64,000 bases of DNA from Pseudomonadales bacterium (GTDB taxonomy: Bacteria > Pseudomonadota > Gammaproteobacteria > Pseudomonadales > Azotimanducaceae), in assembly GCA_011525295.1 (NCBI GenBank), contig WTGV01000059.1, forward strand, positions 62,001-126,000, read 5' to 3'. Made by a program: the position numbers and the translations under genes. Numbering within the stretch: the stretch's first letter is position 1; the number at the start of each line of letters is the position of its first letter. The notes beneath the pieces were generated by a model. That model saw only the letters and a list, made by a program, of their open reading frames with translations, searched no databases and was not told where the DNA came from. Positions 46,041 through 55,663 of the stretch are shown piece after piece.

Positions 46041-46889
46041 ATGTTGTTAGATTCGATCCAGCAAACGGCGCAATGCATCGTCGCAAGTTCTTGGTTCTCA
46101 GGTGCAATAATCGCGTTCATCGTGCTCAATGGCATCTTAGTCGGATTAGACACCTCGGATTACATTCATTCACACTTCTCCACTCATATAAATTTCGCTT
46201 ATGACGTGATTCTGTGGATTTTTATCGTCGAAGCGCTAACCAAAATGATGGCCAACTATCCAAGAGTGCACCATTACTTTCGTGATGGCTGGAACTGCTT
46301 TGACTTCGCAATTATTCTGTTTTGCTTAATTCCTGCGACTGGGGAGTTAGCGATGATCGCGAGAATCGCACGGCTCTTACGTGTCGTACGTATCGTTTCT
46401 GTATTACCACAACTCAGAGTTCTTGTCACTGCATTGATGCATTCTCTTCCTGGCATGATCAATGTCGTTTTGTTGATGACGGTAATTTTTTACGTCTACG
46501 GTGTCGCAGGATATCACTTGTTCCATGAAATCGATCCCACGCATTGGGAGTCACTAGGAATTTCGTTGTTAACTCTGTTCAGAATAGTTACTTTGGAAGA
46601 TTGGACTGACATCATGTATACCGCGTTGGAGAGCTATTGGTGGGCTTGGATTTATTTTCTGAGTTTCGTCGTGATCGCAACCTTTGTGATCATCAATCTC
46701 TTTATCGGAATCGTGGTCACAAATGTCCAAGAAGCAAAAGAAGCTCAACTTGCGACACTACGCGAAGAGCTGGATACTGCAGAAGTAATTCGCGAGTTAA
46801 AACAAACTCGAGAAGCTTTAAAGCGAGTCCAAGATCACATGGAAAAAAATTCGAACAACGAAGAACGTAAGGCACGCCCGCTACGATGA
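46041..46889 (+). CDS. Voltage-gated cation channel (BacNav fold) with calcium-type filter
   Basis: Single-domain six-helix channel, a tetramer in the family. S1-S4 lie at about residues 15-130; S4 has Arg at 108, 111, 114 and 117, every third position, so the voltage sensor is intact. Pore helices surround the selectivity filter TLEDWTD (184-190, bases 46590-46610). S6 (IATFVIINLFIGIVVTNV) leads into a charged coiled coil (about 228-270). NavAb has TLESWSM; Asp at filter positions 4 and 7 are the kinds of change that make engineered CavAb/CaChBac calcium-selective. It overlaps the amidohydrolase gene by 4 bases. Confidence 0.88.
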   Translation: MLLDSIQQTAQCIVASSWFSGAIIAFIVLNGILVGLDTSDYIHSHFSTHINFAYDVILWIFIVEALTKMMANYPRVHHYFRDGWNCFDFAIILFCLIPATGELAMIARIARLLRVVRIVSVLPQLRVLVTALMHSLPGMINVVLLMTVIFYVYGVAGYHLFHEIDPTHWESLGISLLTLFRIVTLEDWTDIMYTALESYWWAWIYFLSFVVIATFVIINLFIGIVVTNVQEAKEAQLATLREELDTAEVIRELKQTREALKRVQDHMEKNSNNEERKARPLR

Positions 46890-49800
46890 AGAAATATTTT
46901 GTAATTCTGTTCTCGTTTTCGTTCTTAATGATCGCGCAGGCGGATCTTCCACTAGACGGTGTACGAGAGATCAACATCACCACCGACGAAGCAACCTGGC
47001 TCGCAGTGGACGTTTCTCCTGTAAACAACACGTTGATCATTGAAGTCTTGGGCGACTTGTACACCTTGCCCATTACAGGTGGGGAAGCTAGCGCGATCAC
47101 TACTGGTATGGCGTTTGACTCACAACCCGTATATTCACCAGATGGCACTAAGATTGCTTTCATCTCAGATAGAGGTGGAAAGGAAGACCTGTGGATCATG
47201 GATGCTAACGGGGAAAATCCGAGAAACCTCTCTGACGCTGATGACGATGCTCTTTTTGCATCGCCTTCTTGGTCTCCAAAAGGGGACCACGTCATCGTAT
47301 CAAAGTCGTCTTGGGGACTTGCCACCTACGAAATATGGGCTTATCACCTCAATGGAGGATCAGGAGTTCAGATCACGTATATCAACAAATCTGCTGCGCG
47401 CAATGCGCGGCATAACGCGTTGGGGGCAGTGTACAGTCCAGACGGCAAATATCTGTATTACGCCCGTAAATACGGTGGATTCGGTTATGACCTTCGCTTA
47501 CCCATTTGGCAAGTTGTAAGACGAGAACTTAAGAATAACTATGAGGACACGTTGACAGGATCTTCCGGTGGTGCATTTCGTCCACAAATTTCTAACGATG
47601 GACGTTATCTTGCTTACGGCACTCGGGCGGAGGGACAGACTGGCCTCCGTATTAGAAACCTAACCACAGGCGACGACGTTTGGTTCGCGTTCCCAGTACA
47701 GCGCGACGAGCAAGAGTCCCGATTCACACGCGACGTCTTTCCTAACTACTCTTTTACTCCGGACAGTACTGAGATCGTCTTCACTATGGGTGGCAGACTG
47801 TGGCGAAAGAGTGTCACAGAGGTGTTTGAAGACGACAACTCTACGGCACGGGAAATTCCATTTAGCGTTCAAATCAACAAAAAATTGGGACCGAGACTGT
47901 ACTTTCCTCACCGCATTGGATTAGAACCTGTTAAAGCACGAATGATTCATGACCTGGAACTTTCGCCTGATAAACAAAAGTTCGTGTTTACTGCTATGGC
48001 GGACATCTACGTGTTTGACCGAGACACGAATGAACTCTGGCATATCGAAGAAGTCCCTGGCTTTTCTGCACATCCGACCTGGTCGCCCGATAGTACACAA
48101 ATAGCATTCGTGAGTTGGTCTGCAGATGGTGGTGCCCTATGGACCGTACCGGCAAGAGAAAACAGAAGACCAACTCGAGTTTCTAGTAACAATGCGTTCT
48201 ATACACAACCTCTCTGGGCTGCTGACGGGAACTCAATCTTCGCTTTTAGAGGCATTCAACATGAACGCGTTGCCGACGGAGGAGATTTTGGTCAGCCTCC
48301 AGGAACTGACATTGTCGAAATTAGTGTAACCGAGCGAAATCTTGAAGATCGTGTTGTTCGGCACGCCCGTGGTTTTACGAATCAACATTGGGGACCAGAT
48401 GAGAACCGACTGTACGCGTATCTCTATCCTGGTATTTTTCGGTCAGGTAATTCCGGTCTTGTTTCGATACGTTTAGATGGTTCAGATTTTCGATCTCATT
48501 TAACTGTCAAAGGATCGGGAATTTATTATGACGAAGGCGAGATTCCCGTTCGAAATCTAGAACTTTCACCCAACGGCCAGTACGTTCTAGTCCAACACAC
48601 CAACCGACTCTATTTACTTCGTACGCTACAAACCGATCTTGCAAGCTTTGAAACTTCAATCAATGATCCTAAACTTCCATTCTTGACGCTTGTTAAAACC
48701 GGAGTTGACCATTTTGGATGGTCTCACGATTCCTCAGTTGTGTATTGGAGTGTCGGGAACAATATCTTCTACCGGTCCATCGCTGATATAGAAATAGCTT
48801 TTGATTGTTTAGAGCAAAACGATACTACGGACGAAGACTGTGAAGAAACCACGAGTAATTCAGAAGATGAATCCGAACAGGAATCAATTGAATCGTCCTC
48901 ACTGGTACAGATCCCAGTAAAGATTTATCACGCAAGACAGATACCGGAGGGATTAATCGCACTCGTAGGAGGTACGGTTTCGTCGATGACTTCGGAAACC
49001 AACAATCAACTGAAGAACACAACTGTATTGATTGAAAGGGATCGCATCAAAGAGATAGGCGTTGATATTGAGATTCCCCAAGAGGCGACCATTATCGACG
49101 TTTCTGGAACGTACATCTTCCCTGGATACGTAGATACTCATGCTCATTTCAAGATGTATCGTAACGTCCTCGATCCTGATCTTTGGTCGCTTCGTGCTAA
49201 TCTTGCCTATGGAATTACCACGGCGACCGACGTGCAACCTAGTACTGTGGACGTCATTGACTACGGCGATCTAGTTAACGCTGGCCGGATGAAGGGTCCG
49301 AGAACCCTCTCCACCGGACCGGGTGTCTTTAGCGACCATGATTTTGAGAGTCAAGCACACGCAAAAAGAGTGCTTCAAAACTACATCGGAAATTACGGCG
49401 TTCGACACATTAAGGCGTACATTTCGGGTAACAGAAAACAACGCCAGTGGCTGCTTCAGGCCGCGGCGGAACTGAAAGTCATGCCAACCGCAGAAGGAGC
49501 ACTAGACACTAAACTGGATCTTACACACGTAATCGATGGCTTCAGCGGCAACGAACACAGTCTGCCAGTAATCGGAATGTACAAAGATGTTGTTGAATTC
49601 ATCGCACAATCACAAATTGCTTATACCCCCACGCTTTTGGTCGTATACGGTGGACCAAGGGGGGAGAACTACTTCATCGCGGAAGAATCGCCGCTTCTTA
49701 ACGAAAAACTTCGAAACTTCACACCCCAACAGATTCTCGATAGCAAACTCCGCCGATCATTTTGGGTACACGAAGAAGACCATGTATTTCTCCTTCAAGC

Positions 49801-50143
49801 CAAGCAAAGTCACAAGATCGTACAAGCTGGAGGTAAAGTCGGCGTCGGTTCGCACGGCCAACTGCAAGGTCTCGGTTATCACTGGGAATTGTGGAGTTTA
49901 GCCAAGGGTGGTTTTAGTAGCTATGAAGCAATGCGAGCCGCGACACGACATGGTGCCGAAATGCTTGGACTCGCCGAAGATGTTGGTACCATCGAAGTGG
50001 GTAAATTGGCAGATCTTGTCGTGCTCGAGAAAGATCCTCTTGAAAATATTCGTAGTTCAGATGACCTCGTGTACGTGATTAAAGGTGGCATCGTATATGA
50101 CGCAGAAACACTTGAGGAAGTCCATCCGACAGGCGAAGAATAG
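46886..50143 (+). CDS. Exported TolB-propeller/amidohydrolase fusion
   Basis: 1085-residue periplasmic protein. Signal peptide 1-19; two propeller-type halves (about 40-330 and 345-630) with PD40 repeats such as PVYSPDGTKIAFISDRGG and PTWSPDSTQIAFVSW; an acidic linker with two Cys (about 635-670); then an amidohydrolase barrel with VDTHAHFK (metal HxH), a Lys in RHIKAYISG, and VGSHGQLQGLGYHWE near the last metal site. Fusions of this type are thought to process peptides or cyclic amides; substrate unknown. Its ATG overlaps the channel stop. Confidence 0.9.
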   Translation: MKKYFVILFSFSFLMIAQADLPLDGVREINITTDEATWLAVDVSPVNNTLIIEVLGDLYTLPITGGEASAITTGMAFDSQPVYSPDGTKIAFISDRGGKEDLWIMDANGENPRNLSDADDDALFASPSWSPKGDHVIVSKSSWGLATYEIWAYHLNGGSGVQITYINKSAARNARHNALGAVYSPDGKYLYYARKYGGFGYDLRLPIWQVVRRELKNNYEDTLTGSSGGAFRPQISNDGRYLAYGTRAEGQTGLRIRNLTTGDDVWFAFPVQRDEQESRFTRDVFPNYSFTPDSTEIVFTMGGRLWRKSVTEVFEDDNSTAREIPFSVQINKKLGPRLYFPHRIGLEPVKARMIHDLELSPDKQKFVFTAMADIYVFDRDTNELWHIEEVPGFSAHPTWSPDSTQIAFVSWSADGGALWTVPARENRRPTRVSSNNAFYTQPLWAADGNSIFAFRGIQHERVADGGDFGQPPGTDIVEISVTERNLEDRVVRHARGFTNQHWGPDENRLYAYLYPGIFRSGNSGLVSIRLDGSDFRSHLTVKGSGIYYDEGEIPVRNLELSPNGQYVLVQHTNRLYLLRTLQTDLASFETSINDPKLPFLTLVKTGVDHFGWSHDSSVVYWSVGNNIFYRSIADIEIAFDCLEQNDTTDEDCEETTSNSEDESEQESIESSSLVQIPVKIYHARQIPEGLIALVGGTVSSMTSETNNQLKNTTVLIERDRIKEIGVDIEIPQEATIIDVSGTYIFPGYVDTHAHFKMYRNVLDPDLWSLRANLAYGITTATDVQPSTVDVIDYGDLVNAGRMKGPRTLSTGPGVFSDHDFESQAHAKRVLQNYIGNYGVRHIKAYISGNRKQRQWLLQAAAELKVMPTAEGALDTKLDLTHVIDGFSGNEHSLPVIGMYKDVVEFIAQSQIAYTPTLLVVYGGPRGENYFIAEESPLLNEKLRNFTPQQILDSKLRRSFWVHEEDHVFLLQAKQSHKIVQAGGKVGVGSHGQLQGLGYHWELWSLAKGGFSSYEAMRAATRHGAEMLGLAEDVGTIEVGKLADLVVLEKDPLENIRSSDDLVYVIKGGIVYDAETLEEVHPTGEE

Positions 50144-50195
50144 ACTCGTCTTTGGATTCAAACTGCTCGTAGTTCCAATCTCCCAAACTATTTCA

Positions 50196-50990
50196 ATGCG
50201 AGAAAACTGGCTGCGAGTTAAGTTGCTGTTCGCGGCGACCCTTCTCTTCTCGACCACTCAACTCTTTTCCGTCGCTTCGGTTAACTTACACGATCTGGAA
50301 GTAACTACTACAAGCACCGAAGACTCCCACTCTGCGTTGATGGAACTGCCTCTAGGCCTGCACCGGATCGAACCTCCAAGCGATGCCGTGAATCGACTAC
50401 TAATTGCAATACACGACGCGAATACCGATGGTTTCGAATGGACGCGACCTCTTCAAACCATGGATGACGAGTCCACCGACACGTTCTTTGTCCGTTGGGA
50501 TTCAAACGACTGTCCTAACACATCTGACGAAGTCGTGAGGCAAGACATTGCGTCGTTGTTGGAGTCCAATGAATCGATCACTCGACTCACTATAGTAGGA
50601 CACGGTATGGGCGGGGTGTACCTCTCACAATTTGCTCGAAATTGGAAAGCATTGACACGACTTGATGGACATGTTGTCGCCGCACCTCTCAAAGGTACAG
50701 TCGGAGTCTTTAATGACAAAGAATGTGGCGACATACTGCCAAAGAGACTGCCGCCAACGATTCGACTTTTTCAGTGGCGCATCGTACCTTCGCAACACTC
50801 ATTGTTCAAGGAGATGAGTGAAGATCCGCAAGTCGTAGATCTCGACGGTAGTCTAGTGATTTCATTTCCAGAAGTTATCGACGACAATACTGTTGATTCC
50901 ATCAGAGCATTAGAGATTGTTGCGTCGCGAATACAAGCAGAGTATCTTGAAGCGATCGAACAGTCCGAATCTGTCGAGACGCAACCTTGA
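50196..50990 (+). CDS. Exported alpha/beta-hydrolase-like protein without a serine nucleophile
   Basis: 264 residues from ATG 50196, which begins a signal peptide (RVKLLFAATLLFSTTQLFSVAS). The nucleophile elbow reads VGHGMGG, with Gly where lipases and esterases have Ser. DUF3530-type proteins show a similar GHG elbow, so it may belong there, though similarity elsewhere is weak. It lies 52 bases after the amidohydrolase and overlaps the glycosyltransferase start as TTGA. Catalysis is unlikely by the usual route; a binding role is possible. Confidence 0.6.
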   Translation: MRENWLRVKLLFAATLLFSTTQLFSVASVNLHDLEVTTTSTEDSHSALMELPLGLHRIEPPSDAVNRLLIAIHDANTDGFEWTRPLQTMDDESTDTFFVRWDSNDCPNTSDEVVRQDIASLLESNESITRLTIVGHGMGGVYLSQFARNWKALTRLDGHVVAAPLKGTVGVFNDKECGDILPKRLPPTIRLFQWRIVPSQHSLFKEMSEDPQVVDLDGSLVISFPEVIDDNTVDSIRALEIVASRIQAEYLEAIEQSESVETQP

Positions 50991-51463
50991 CCCTAACCAG
51001 CAACATTAGTCAGACGCTCTCCGTTTGTTTCGCAATCAGCGGACTAAACACAGGAGGAGGTATCGAACGGCACGTACGAGACTTAGCGCACGGTCTCGTT
51101 AATTCAAATATCCGAGTCACGATTCTTGCACATGAATCCTACAAGTGTTTGTTTGATCACTCGGTTGGGTTCCGAACCGTACGTTTCGATAGATGGCGAT
51201 ACAGTCCATTCTTATTGCGAGAATTTACCAAACAGGTCCTTGCAGTAAATCCTAGCATCGTTCATGCTCATGGTCGAAAAGCAGCTCAGGTTGTTTCTTT
51301 AACTCGAGAGAAATTTCCAAGCAGGTGTATATTGACTGTACACAACCTTAACATCAAACCTCACCTGTACGAGAATTTTGACACTATCATCGCGGTTAGT
51401 CCAGCAGTCGCCCGAAAAGTGGATCATCCGCAGGTCCAGACCATTTTGAACGGATGCTCGTGA
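50987..51463 (+). pseudogene. Glycosyltransferase family 4, N-terminal half (frameshifted)
   Basis: 158 residues giving the GT4-type N-domain: FAISGLNTGGGIERHVRDLA, VHAHGRKA, LTVHNLN, IIAVSPAVARK and ending ILNGCS. In family members NG is followed within some tens of residues by the C-domain, here found in another frame from 51454. The TTG start overlaps the preceding stop. A single-base error or mutation near 51452-51463 would split one gene. Confidence 0.75.
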
Positions 51464-52002
51464 CTTCAGATCTTAAAGCGATCGCAGTTGGTCGATTAGT
51501 ACTGGTAAAAAGATTTGACATCTTAATTCAAGCTTGGAAAAACATTCCAAATCACATCTCGATCGTTGGTGACGGTCCTGAGCGACTTAGACTTGAATCG
51601 CTAGTTGTCAATCTTGGACTACAAGATCGTGTGAGCTTCCTGGGAGAAAGGACCGATGTCCAAGATCTAATTACCGATCATCAACTACTCGTCGCCACTT
51701 CTGAACGAGAAGGCTTTGGGTATGTGTTCTTAGAAGCGCTTCAAGCAAATTTAGTGGTAATCTCCACCGCGACAGGAATCGCGGCAGACTTAGTACCAAA
51801 TGACTACTTAGTTAACCCACTGAGTGTGGAAAGAGTCTCACTCGCGGTTGAAAGGACACTTGGAGAATTTGAGCGAGCTAAACAAGATTTTGAGTCAGTG
51901 TGGGCTCGAGCAAGAAATTTGACAGTCAAAAAGATGGTAACAGAGACGCTCACGACTTACCATGACACTCTTACTCAGAGATGCAAATTCGAGAAATCCT
52001 AA
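51454..52002 (+). pseudogene. Glycosyltransferase family 4, C-terminal half (frameshifted)
   Basis: 182 residues with the GT4 nucleotide-sugar domain: AIAVGRLVLVKRFDILIQAW, IVGDGPERLRLESL, VSFLGERTDV and the EX7E-type ATSEREGFGYVFLEALQA. The frame is -1 relative to the N-terminal half, with a 10-base overlap. The halves add up to a complete, if compact, enzyme of about 330 residues. They could also be translated as two chains. Confidence 0.75.
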
Positions 52003-52401
52003 TTACACGAACGAAGTATAGATTGTTTTGTAACGGAGAGGAACTCAAAGAGGAGAGATGTCAGCATACGGTTCTACGAATTTCTCGAATCTGTAACCGT
52101 CTCCCTTCCACATCAAATTTCAGTTTTTGAGAACGACTGGCTAATTTCTAAATCAGACTCATGTACTACACTTGACAATTCAATTTGAGTGAAGGGTAGT
52201 CCCACACCGTGCAACTAGAAGTACTTAGGATTCTAAACTGGTCTTCCTCCGCCGCACAAAAATAACCTATCCCAAACCAAACCGATTTTTTTGATCGTGA
52301 TGCGTTTTTTTCAAAGTGCTTCGTAGTGTCAAGTTAGGTATATAGATCCCCGTTCAATAAATCTGCCCGGTTACCGAGTTTCAAGAATTTGTGGTCTTTG
52401 A
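52003..52401. other. Non-coding gap
   Basis: 399 bases between the convergent glycosyltransferase and PEBP genes. Several A/T runs but no frame, RNA gene or good hairpin that I can support. Confidence 0.5.
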
Positions 52402-52878
52402 TTAGCTTCGGGAATATGTCCCGATGAGTCGGTTCATGCCTACGACTGCTGGCTCAATCTCGCCAAACAATTCCGCCATATTCAAACCAGCGGGTAGCGA
52501 CAACATCGTATCCAGAGCTAGGATCCAAAAGTAGTAATGGTGAGTGCCGTGACCGGGTGGAGGCATTGGTCCGCCATACCCAATGTTGCCAAAGTGGTTC
52601 CTACCATGAACATACTCTTCACAATCCTCAGGTAGCTCACGAACAGGTCTAGGAATGCCATATAGAACCCAATGCACAAATCCGTATCCGCTCGGTGTAA
52701 GGAGCGGCGCATCCGGATCATGGCAAACCACAGCGAATGACTCGGTGTTCTCGGGCACGTTCGACCACGCCAAATGTGGAGAGTAGTCCTCTCCCTCGCC
52801 AGTGTGATCCTGGGGAATTCGCCCTTGTGGTTTGAACGAATTGCTGGTGAGTTCGATTTCTGAAAGTGCAAATCCCAT
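52402..52878 (-). CDS. PEBP/YbhB-YbcL family protein
   Basis: Phosphatidylethanolamine-binding-protein fold. Visible are the LAWSNVPENTESFAVVCHDPDAP block (ligand-pocket Asp-Pro-Asp) and FVHWVLYGIP, GPMPPPGHGTHHYYFWILALD. From ATG 52878 it has 158 residues, the family norm; TTG/ATG further upstream would add nine. Function of bacterial members is largely unknown. It is 36 bases downstream of sulP on the same strand. Confidence 0.9.
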   Translation of the reverse strand: MGFALSEIELTSNSFKPQGRIPQDHTGEGEDYSPHLAWSNVPENTESFAVVCHDPDAPLLTPSGYGFVHWVLYGIPRPVRELPEDCEEYVHGRNHFGNIGYGGPMPPPGHGTHHYYFWILALDTMLSLPAGLNMAELFGEIEPAVVGMNRLIGTYSRS

Positions 52879-52913
52879 GGTGGTTCCTACTCTTGCTGTC
52901 AACAAACCAGATT

Positions 52914-54587
52914 TTAGCGAGGTCCTATTTTCTCGTCTTCAAGTTCAAGTAGCTGTGCTGCTAAAGCTCTACATTCATCCATGTCTTGGACAACATGGGC
53001 TTCTGGCACTTGATTCAATACGTCCAATGAATTCAGCGTGTCGGCAACCGCTCCTCCCAAGCCAGTAATGATTAGATGTGTATCGCTCTTGACCACAATA
53101 TTGATCAAGCGAACGATCACCATTGCGACACTGTCGTCAATGTGCACGGTTTTCGAAAAATCAAAGATAACGACTTCGTGATCCTTTATGTCTTCTCCAA
53201 TGACTGATGACAACTCTCGAGACGAAGCCACCGTGTAAATACCGTTGAATTCAACCAACCCAACTCTAGCCGAAAAAATATCAACTCCTGTTTCTTCCAT
53301 TCCTTCTTCGAATGCGGGATCATCCGGATCAAGTCTGTGAAGAAACTTCCAATCCAGTAACGGAAGAGATTTCAAATTGTCGAGCTCAAGAGATTCCAAT
53401 TGAGCCGCGTGAGTGAGACCTGCGACGATTAGTCCCACTGCGACCGCGGTAACCAAGTCAACAAAAATAGTTAGTCCGCAGGTGAGTAGAACCACACTCA
53501 AGTAATAAGCCTGTACCCTATGAAGTCGCTTAACTAGATTCCAATCCACTATTTCTAAGCCAACCAACACCATGACTCCTGCTAAGGCGGATAATGGGAT
53601 CGGTGGAAGATACTTTCCTAACCACAGTACGACGGTAAGCAATAAAGTACCACAGACTATCCCAGACAATCGTGTCGTACCTTGGGACATGATGTTAGTT
53701 ACCGTACAAGTCGTGGTTCCAGCACCTGGAAGCCCACCTATCAATCCAGCAGCGATATTTCCTAATCCTTGCCCGATCAATTCTCGATTCGAATTGTGAC
53801 TCGTGCCTGTCATAGAATCAGCGACCAACGAAGTCAGCAGACTATCCACTGACCCGAGCAACGCGAGTATAAGAGCTGGTTCGATTGCGCGTAGCAGAAA
53901 ACCTGCACTTGGGACTTCTAAAGAAAATTTGAGCGGCTCAATCGGAAAGCTTGCCAAAGTTGGAGCACCCGTTAACCAAAAATAGCCTAGTAAGCCACCG
54001 GCAATTAGTCCGAGAAGAGGCGCAGGTATAAAACGCCGGAATTGTTTCGGCCACAAAAAGCCCGTCACGATGGTCACTAATGCGACGAACACTGCGTGAA
54101 GATTCACTGCGGCAAATGCTTCAGGGAGCGCATTTACTGCACCCATAGCACCTCCACCAGGAGTCGGGGAACCAAGAATCGGTGGCAGATGTACGAGAAC
54201 GATAATCAAACCGATTCCTGTCATGAATCCAGAAATCACCACATAGGGTGTGTAGACCACAAAACGACCAATACGAGAGAGACCCAACAATACTTGGATA
54301 AGACCTGCGAATACCACGATCACCAAAGCTTGCGCGACGCTACTGTCCGCATACGTGGCGATTACCACAGTCATTGCGACTGTCATTGGAGCTGTTGGAC
54401 CAGATATTTGTGTCTTCGTACCGCCGAAAATGCTCCCGATGAGACACAACGCTACCGCACCATAGAGGCCAGCTAAAATACCCATCCCCGACGCAATTCC
54501 AAAAGCCATTCCAATTGGGAGCGCAACTACCGATGCGGTAATTCCCCCGAGAATGTCGCCTCGAATCGTTTTGAGGTCTAGTTGCAT
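52914..54587 (-). CDS. SulP family anion transporter with STAS domain
   Basis: SLC26/SulP permease of 557 residues. Membrane part about 1-400 (VALPIGMAFGIASGMGILAGLYGA, GPTAPMTVAMTVV), cytoplasmic STAS domain about 435-545 (VIFDFSKTVHIDDSVAMVI). Substrates in the family include sulfate, bicarbonate and dicarboxylates. The ELIGQGLGNIAAGLIGGLPGAGTTTCTV stretch is typical of bacterial members. Confidence 0.93.
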   Translation of the reverse strand: MQLDLKTIRGDILGGITASVVALPIGMAFGIASGMGILAGLYGAVALCLIGSIFGGTKTQISGPTAPMTVAMTVVIATYADSSVAQALVIVVFAGLIQVLLGLSRIGRFVVYTPYVVISGFMTGIGLIIVLVHLPPILGSPTPGGGAMGAVNALPEAFAAVNLHAVFVALVTIVTGFLWPKQFRRFIPAPLLGLIAGGLLGYFWLTGAPTLASFPIEPLKFSLEVPSAGFLLRAIEPALILALLGSVDSLLTSLVADSMTGTSHNSNRELIGQGLGNIAAGLIGGLPGAGTTTCTVTNIMSQGTTRLSGIVCGTLLLTVVLWLGKYLPPIPLSALAGVMVLVGLEIVDWNLVKRLHRVQAYYLSVVLLTCGLTIFVDLVTAVAVGLIVAGLTHAAQLESLELDNLKSLPLLDWKFLHRLDPDDPAFEEGMEETGVDIFSARVGLVEFNGIYTVASSRELSSVIGEDIKDHEVVIFDFSKTVHIDDSVAMVIVRLINIVVKSDTHLIITGLGGAVADTLNSLDVLNQVPEAHVVQDMDECRALAAQLLELEDEKIGPR

Positions 54588-54791
54588 AAAAGTCTTTCTA
54601 TGTTTGTTACTCTTCGAAAATTTTTATTGCTTCACTTCTACATCATTGTCGACAAGACTATAAATTAGCTCACTTGATAGCACTAGTCTCGTGATAATTT
54701 GGTACTTCGCCAACTCGATGTCTCGACCCTCGAACGGGATAGCTAGTACTGCTCTTTTCACGACAAACCATCCCAAACTTAAAGACTACTC

Positions 54792-55634
54792 ATGACCATT
54801 ACAGTCAACATGAAGCCAGAACAGAGCTTTACTGGCAATTCGCATTCTGAATACACAGTCTCACTACGAGCCCAGGACCTGTTTGATTTCCCACGAGATG
54901 GAATTGCATCAAAAGATTTAATACTCATGGGTCTTGGCAGCTGTTGCACAGTCTCTGCAATCCACATACTCCACAAGTCCAAGGTTGACATTACTGAGTG
55001 TCGTACACAAGTGATCACCACACCAGAAGAGTCAGATTTAATCGACTTAAGTGCCATTCAATTACACTTCGACCTAACGGGGCACCAACTAACCGAATCG
55101 ATAATAAGTCGGGCGTTGCATCTAGGCACGGAAAAATACTGCCATGTGTCCAATATCCTACGGCGTGCTGGAATTGACATAACCCACACCTTTGCCTTAC
55201 ACTCGCCCAGCTCGGACCAACCTAACACAGTTGAGTCCTCAAGTTCCACGCTTAGGACGCAAGGTCTTCACCATGTCGCATTGACTTCCACAAACTATGA
55301 AGCGACCCGCAAGTTTTATTCTGAAATTATGAAAATGCAAGTGGAATGGGAACCCGATACCGATAACGTGTATTTAACCAATGGGAACGACAATCTCGCG
55401 ATTCATAGGGGCAATCCAAACGACTCGAACTTAGACCACATCGGATTCATTCTAAATTCCGAAGCTGAAGTGGATCAGTGGTATTCGTACCTTTGCAACA
55501 GAGGGGTACAAATCGCGAAAGAACCAAAAACACATCGAGACGGTGCTCGGAGCTTTTACGTATATGACCCGGATGGCGTTAGTGTCCAGCTCATTTATCA
55601 CCCACCGCTGAGCAAGCAAGTGTCGAATGGCTAA
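54792..55634 (+). CDS. OsmC domain fused to a VOC (glyoxalase-like) domain
   Basis: Residues 1-138 are an OsmC-type peroxidase domain with resolving/peroxidatic cysteine candidates at 51/52 (LGSCCTVSA) and 117 (EKYCHVSNIL). Residues 158-272 are a vicinal-oxygen-chelate domain (LHHVALTSTNYEATRKFYSEIM, DHIGFIL, YDPDGVSVQLIYH), with His161 and His216 as metal ligands and Gln266 where the usual Glu ligand would be. The joint suggests detoxification of peroxide-derived or carbonyl compounds. 280 residues in one frame, start ATG 54792. Confidence 0.85.
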   Translation: MTITVNMKPEQSFTGNSHSEYTVSLRAQDLFDFPRDGIASKDLILMGLGSCCTVSAIHILHKSKVDITECRTQVITTPEESDLIDLSAIQLHFDLTGHQLTESIISRALHLGTEKYCHVSNILRRAGIDITHTFALHSPSSDQPNTVESSSSTLRTQGLHHVALTSTNYEATRKFYSEIMKMQVEWEPDTDNVYLTNGNDNLAIHRGNPNDSNLDHIGFILNSEAEVDQWYSYLCNRGVQIAKEPKTHRDGARSFYVYDPDGVSVQLIYHPPLSKQVSNG

Positions 55635-55663
55635 TAAAGCGGTGATGCGAAGGGTTCCTTAGG

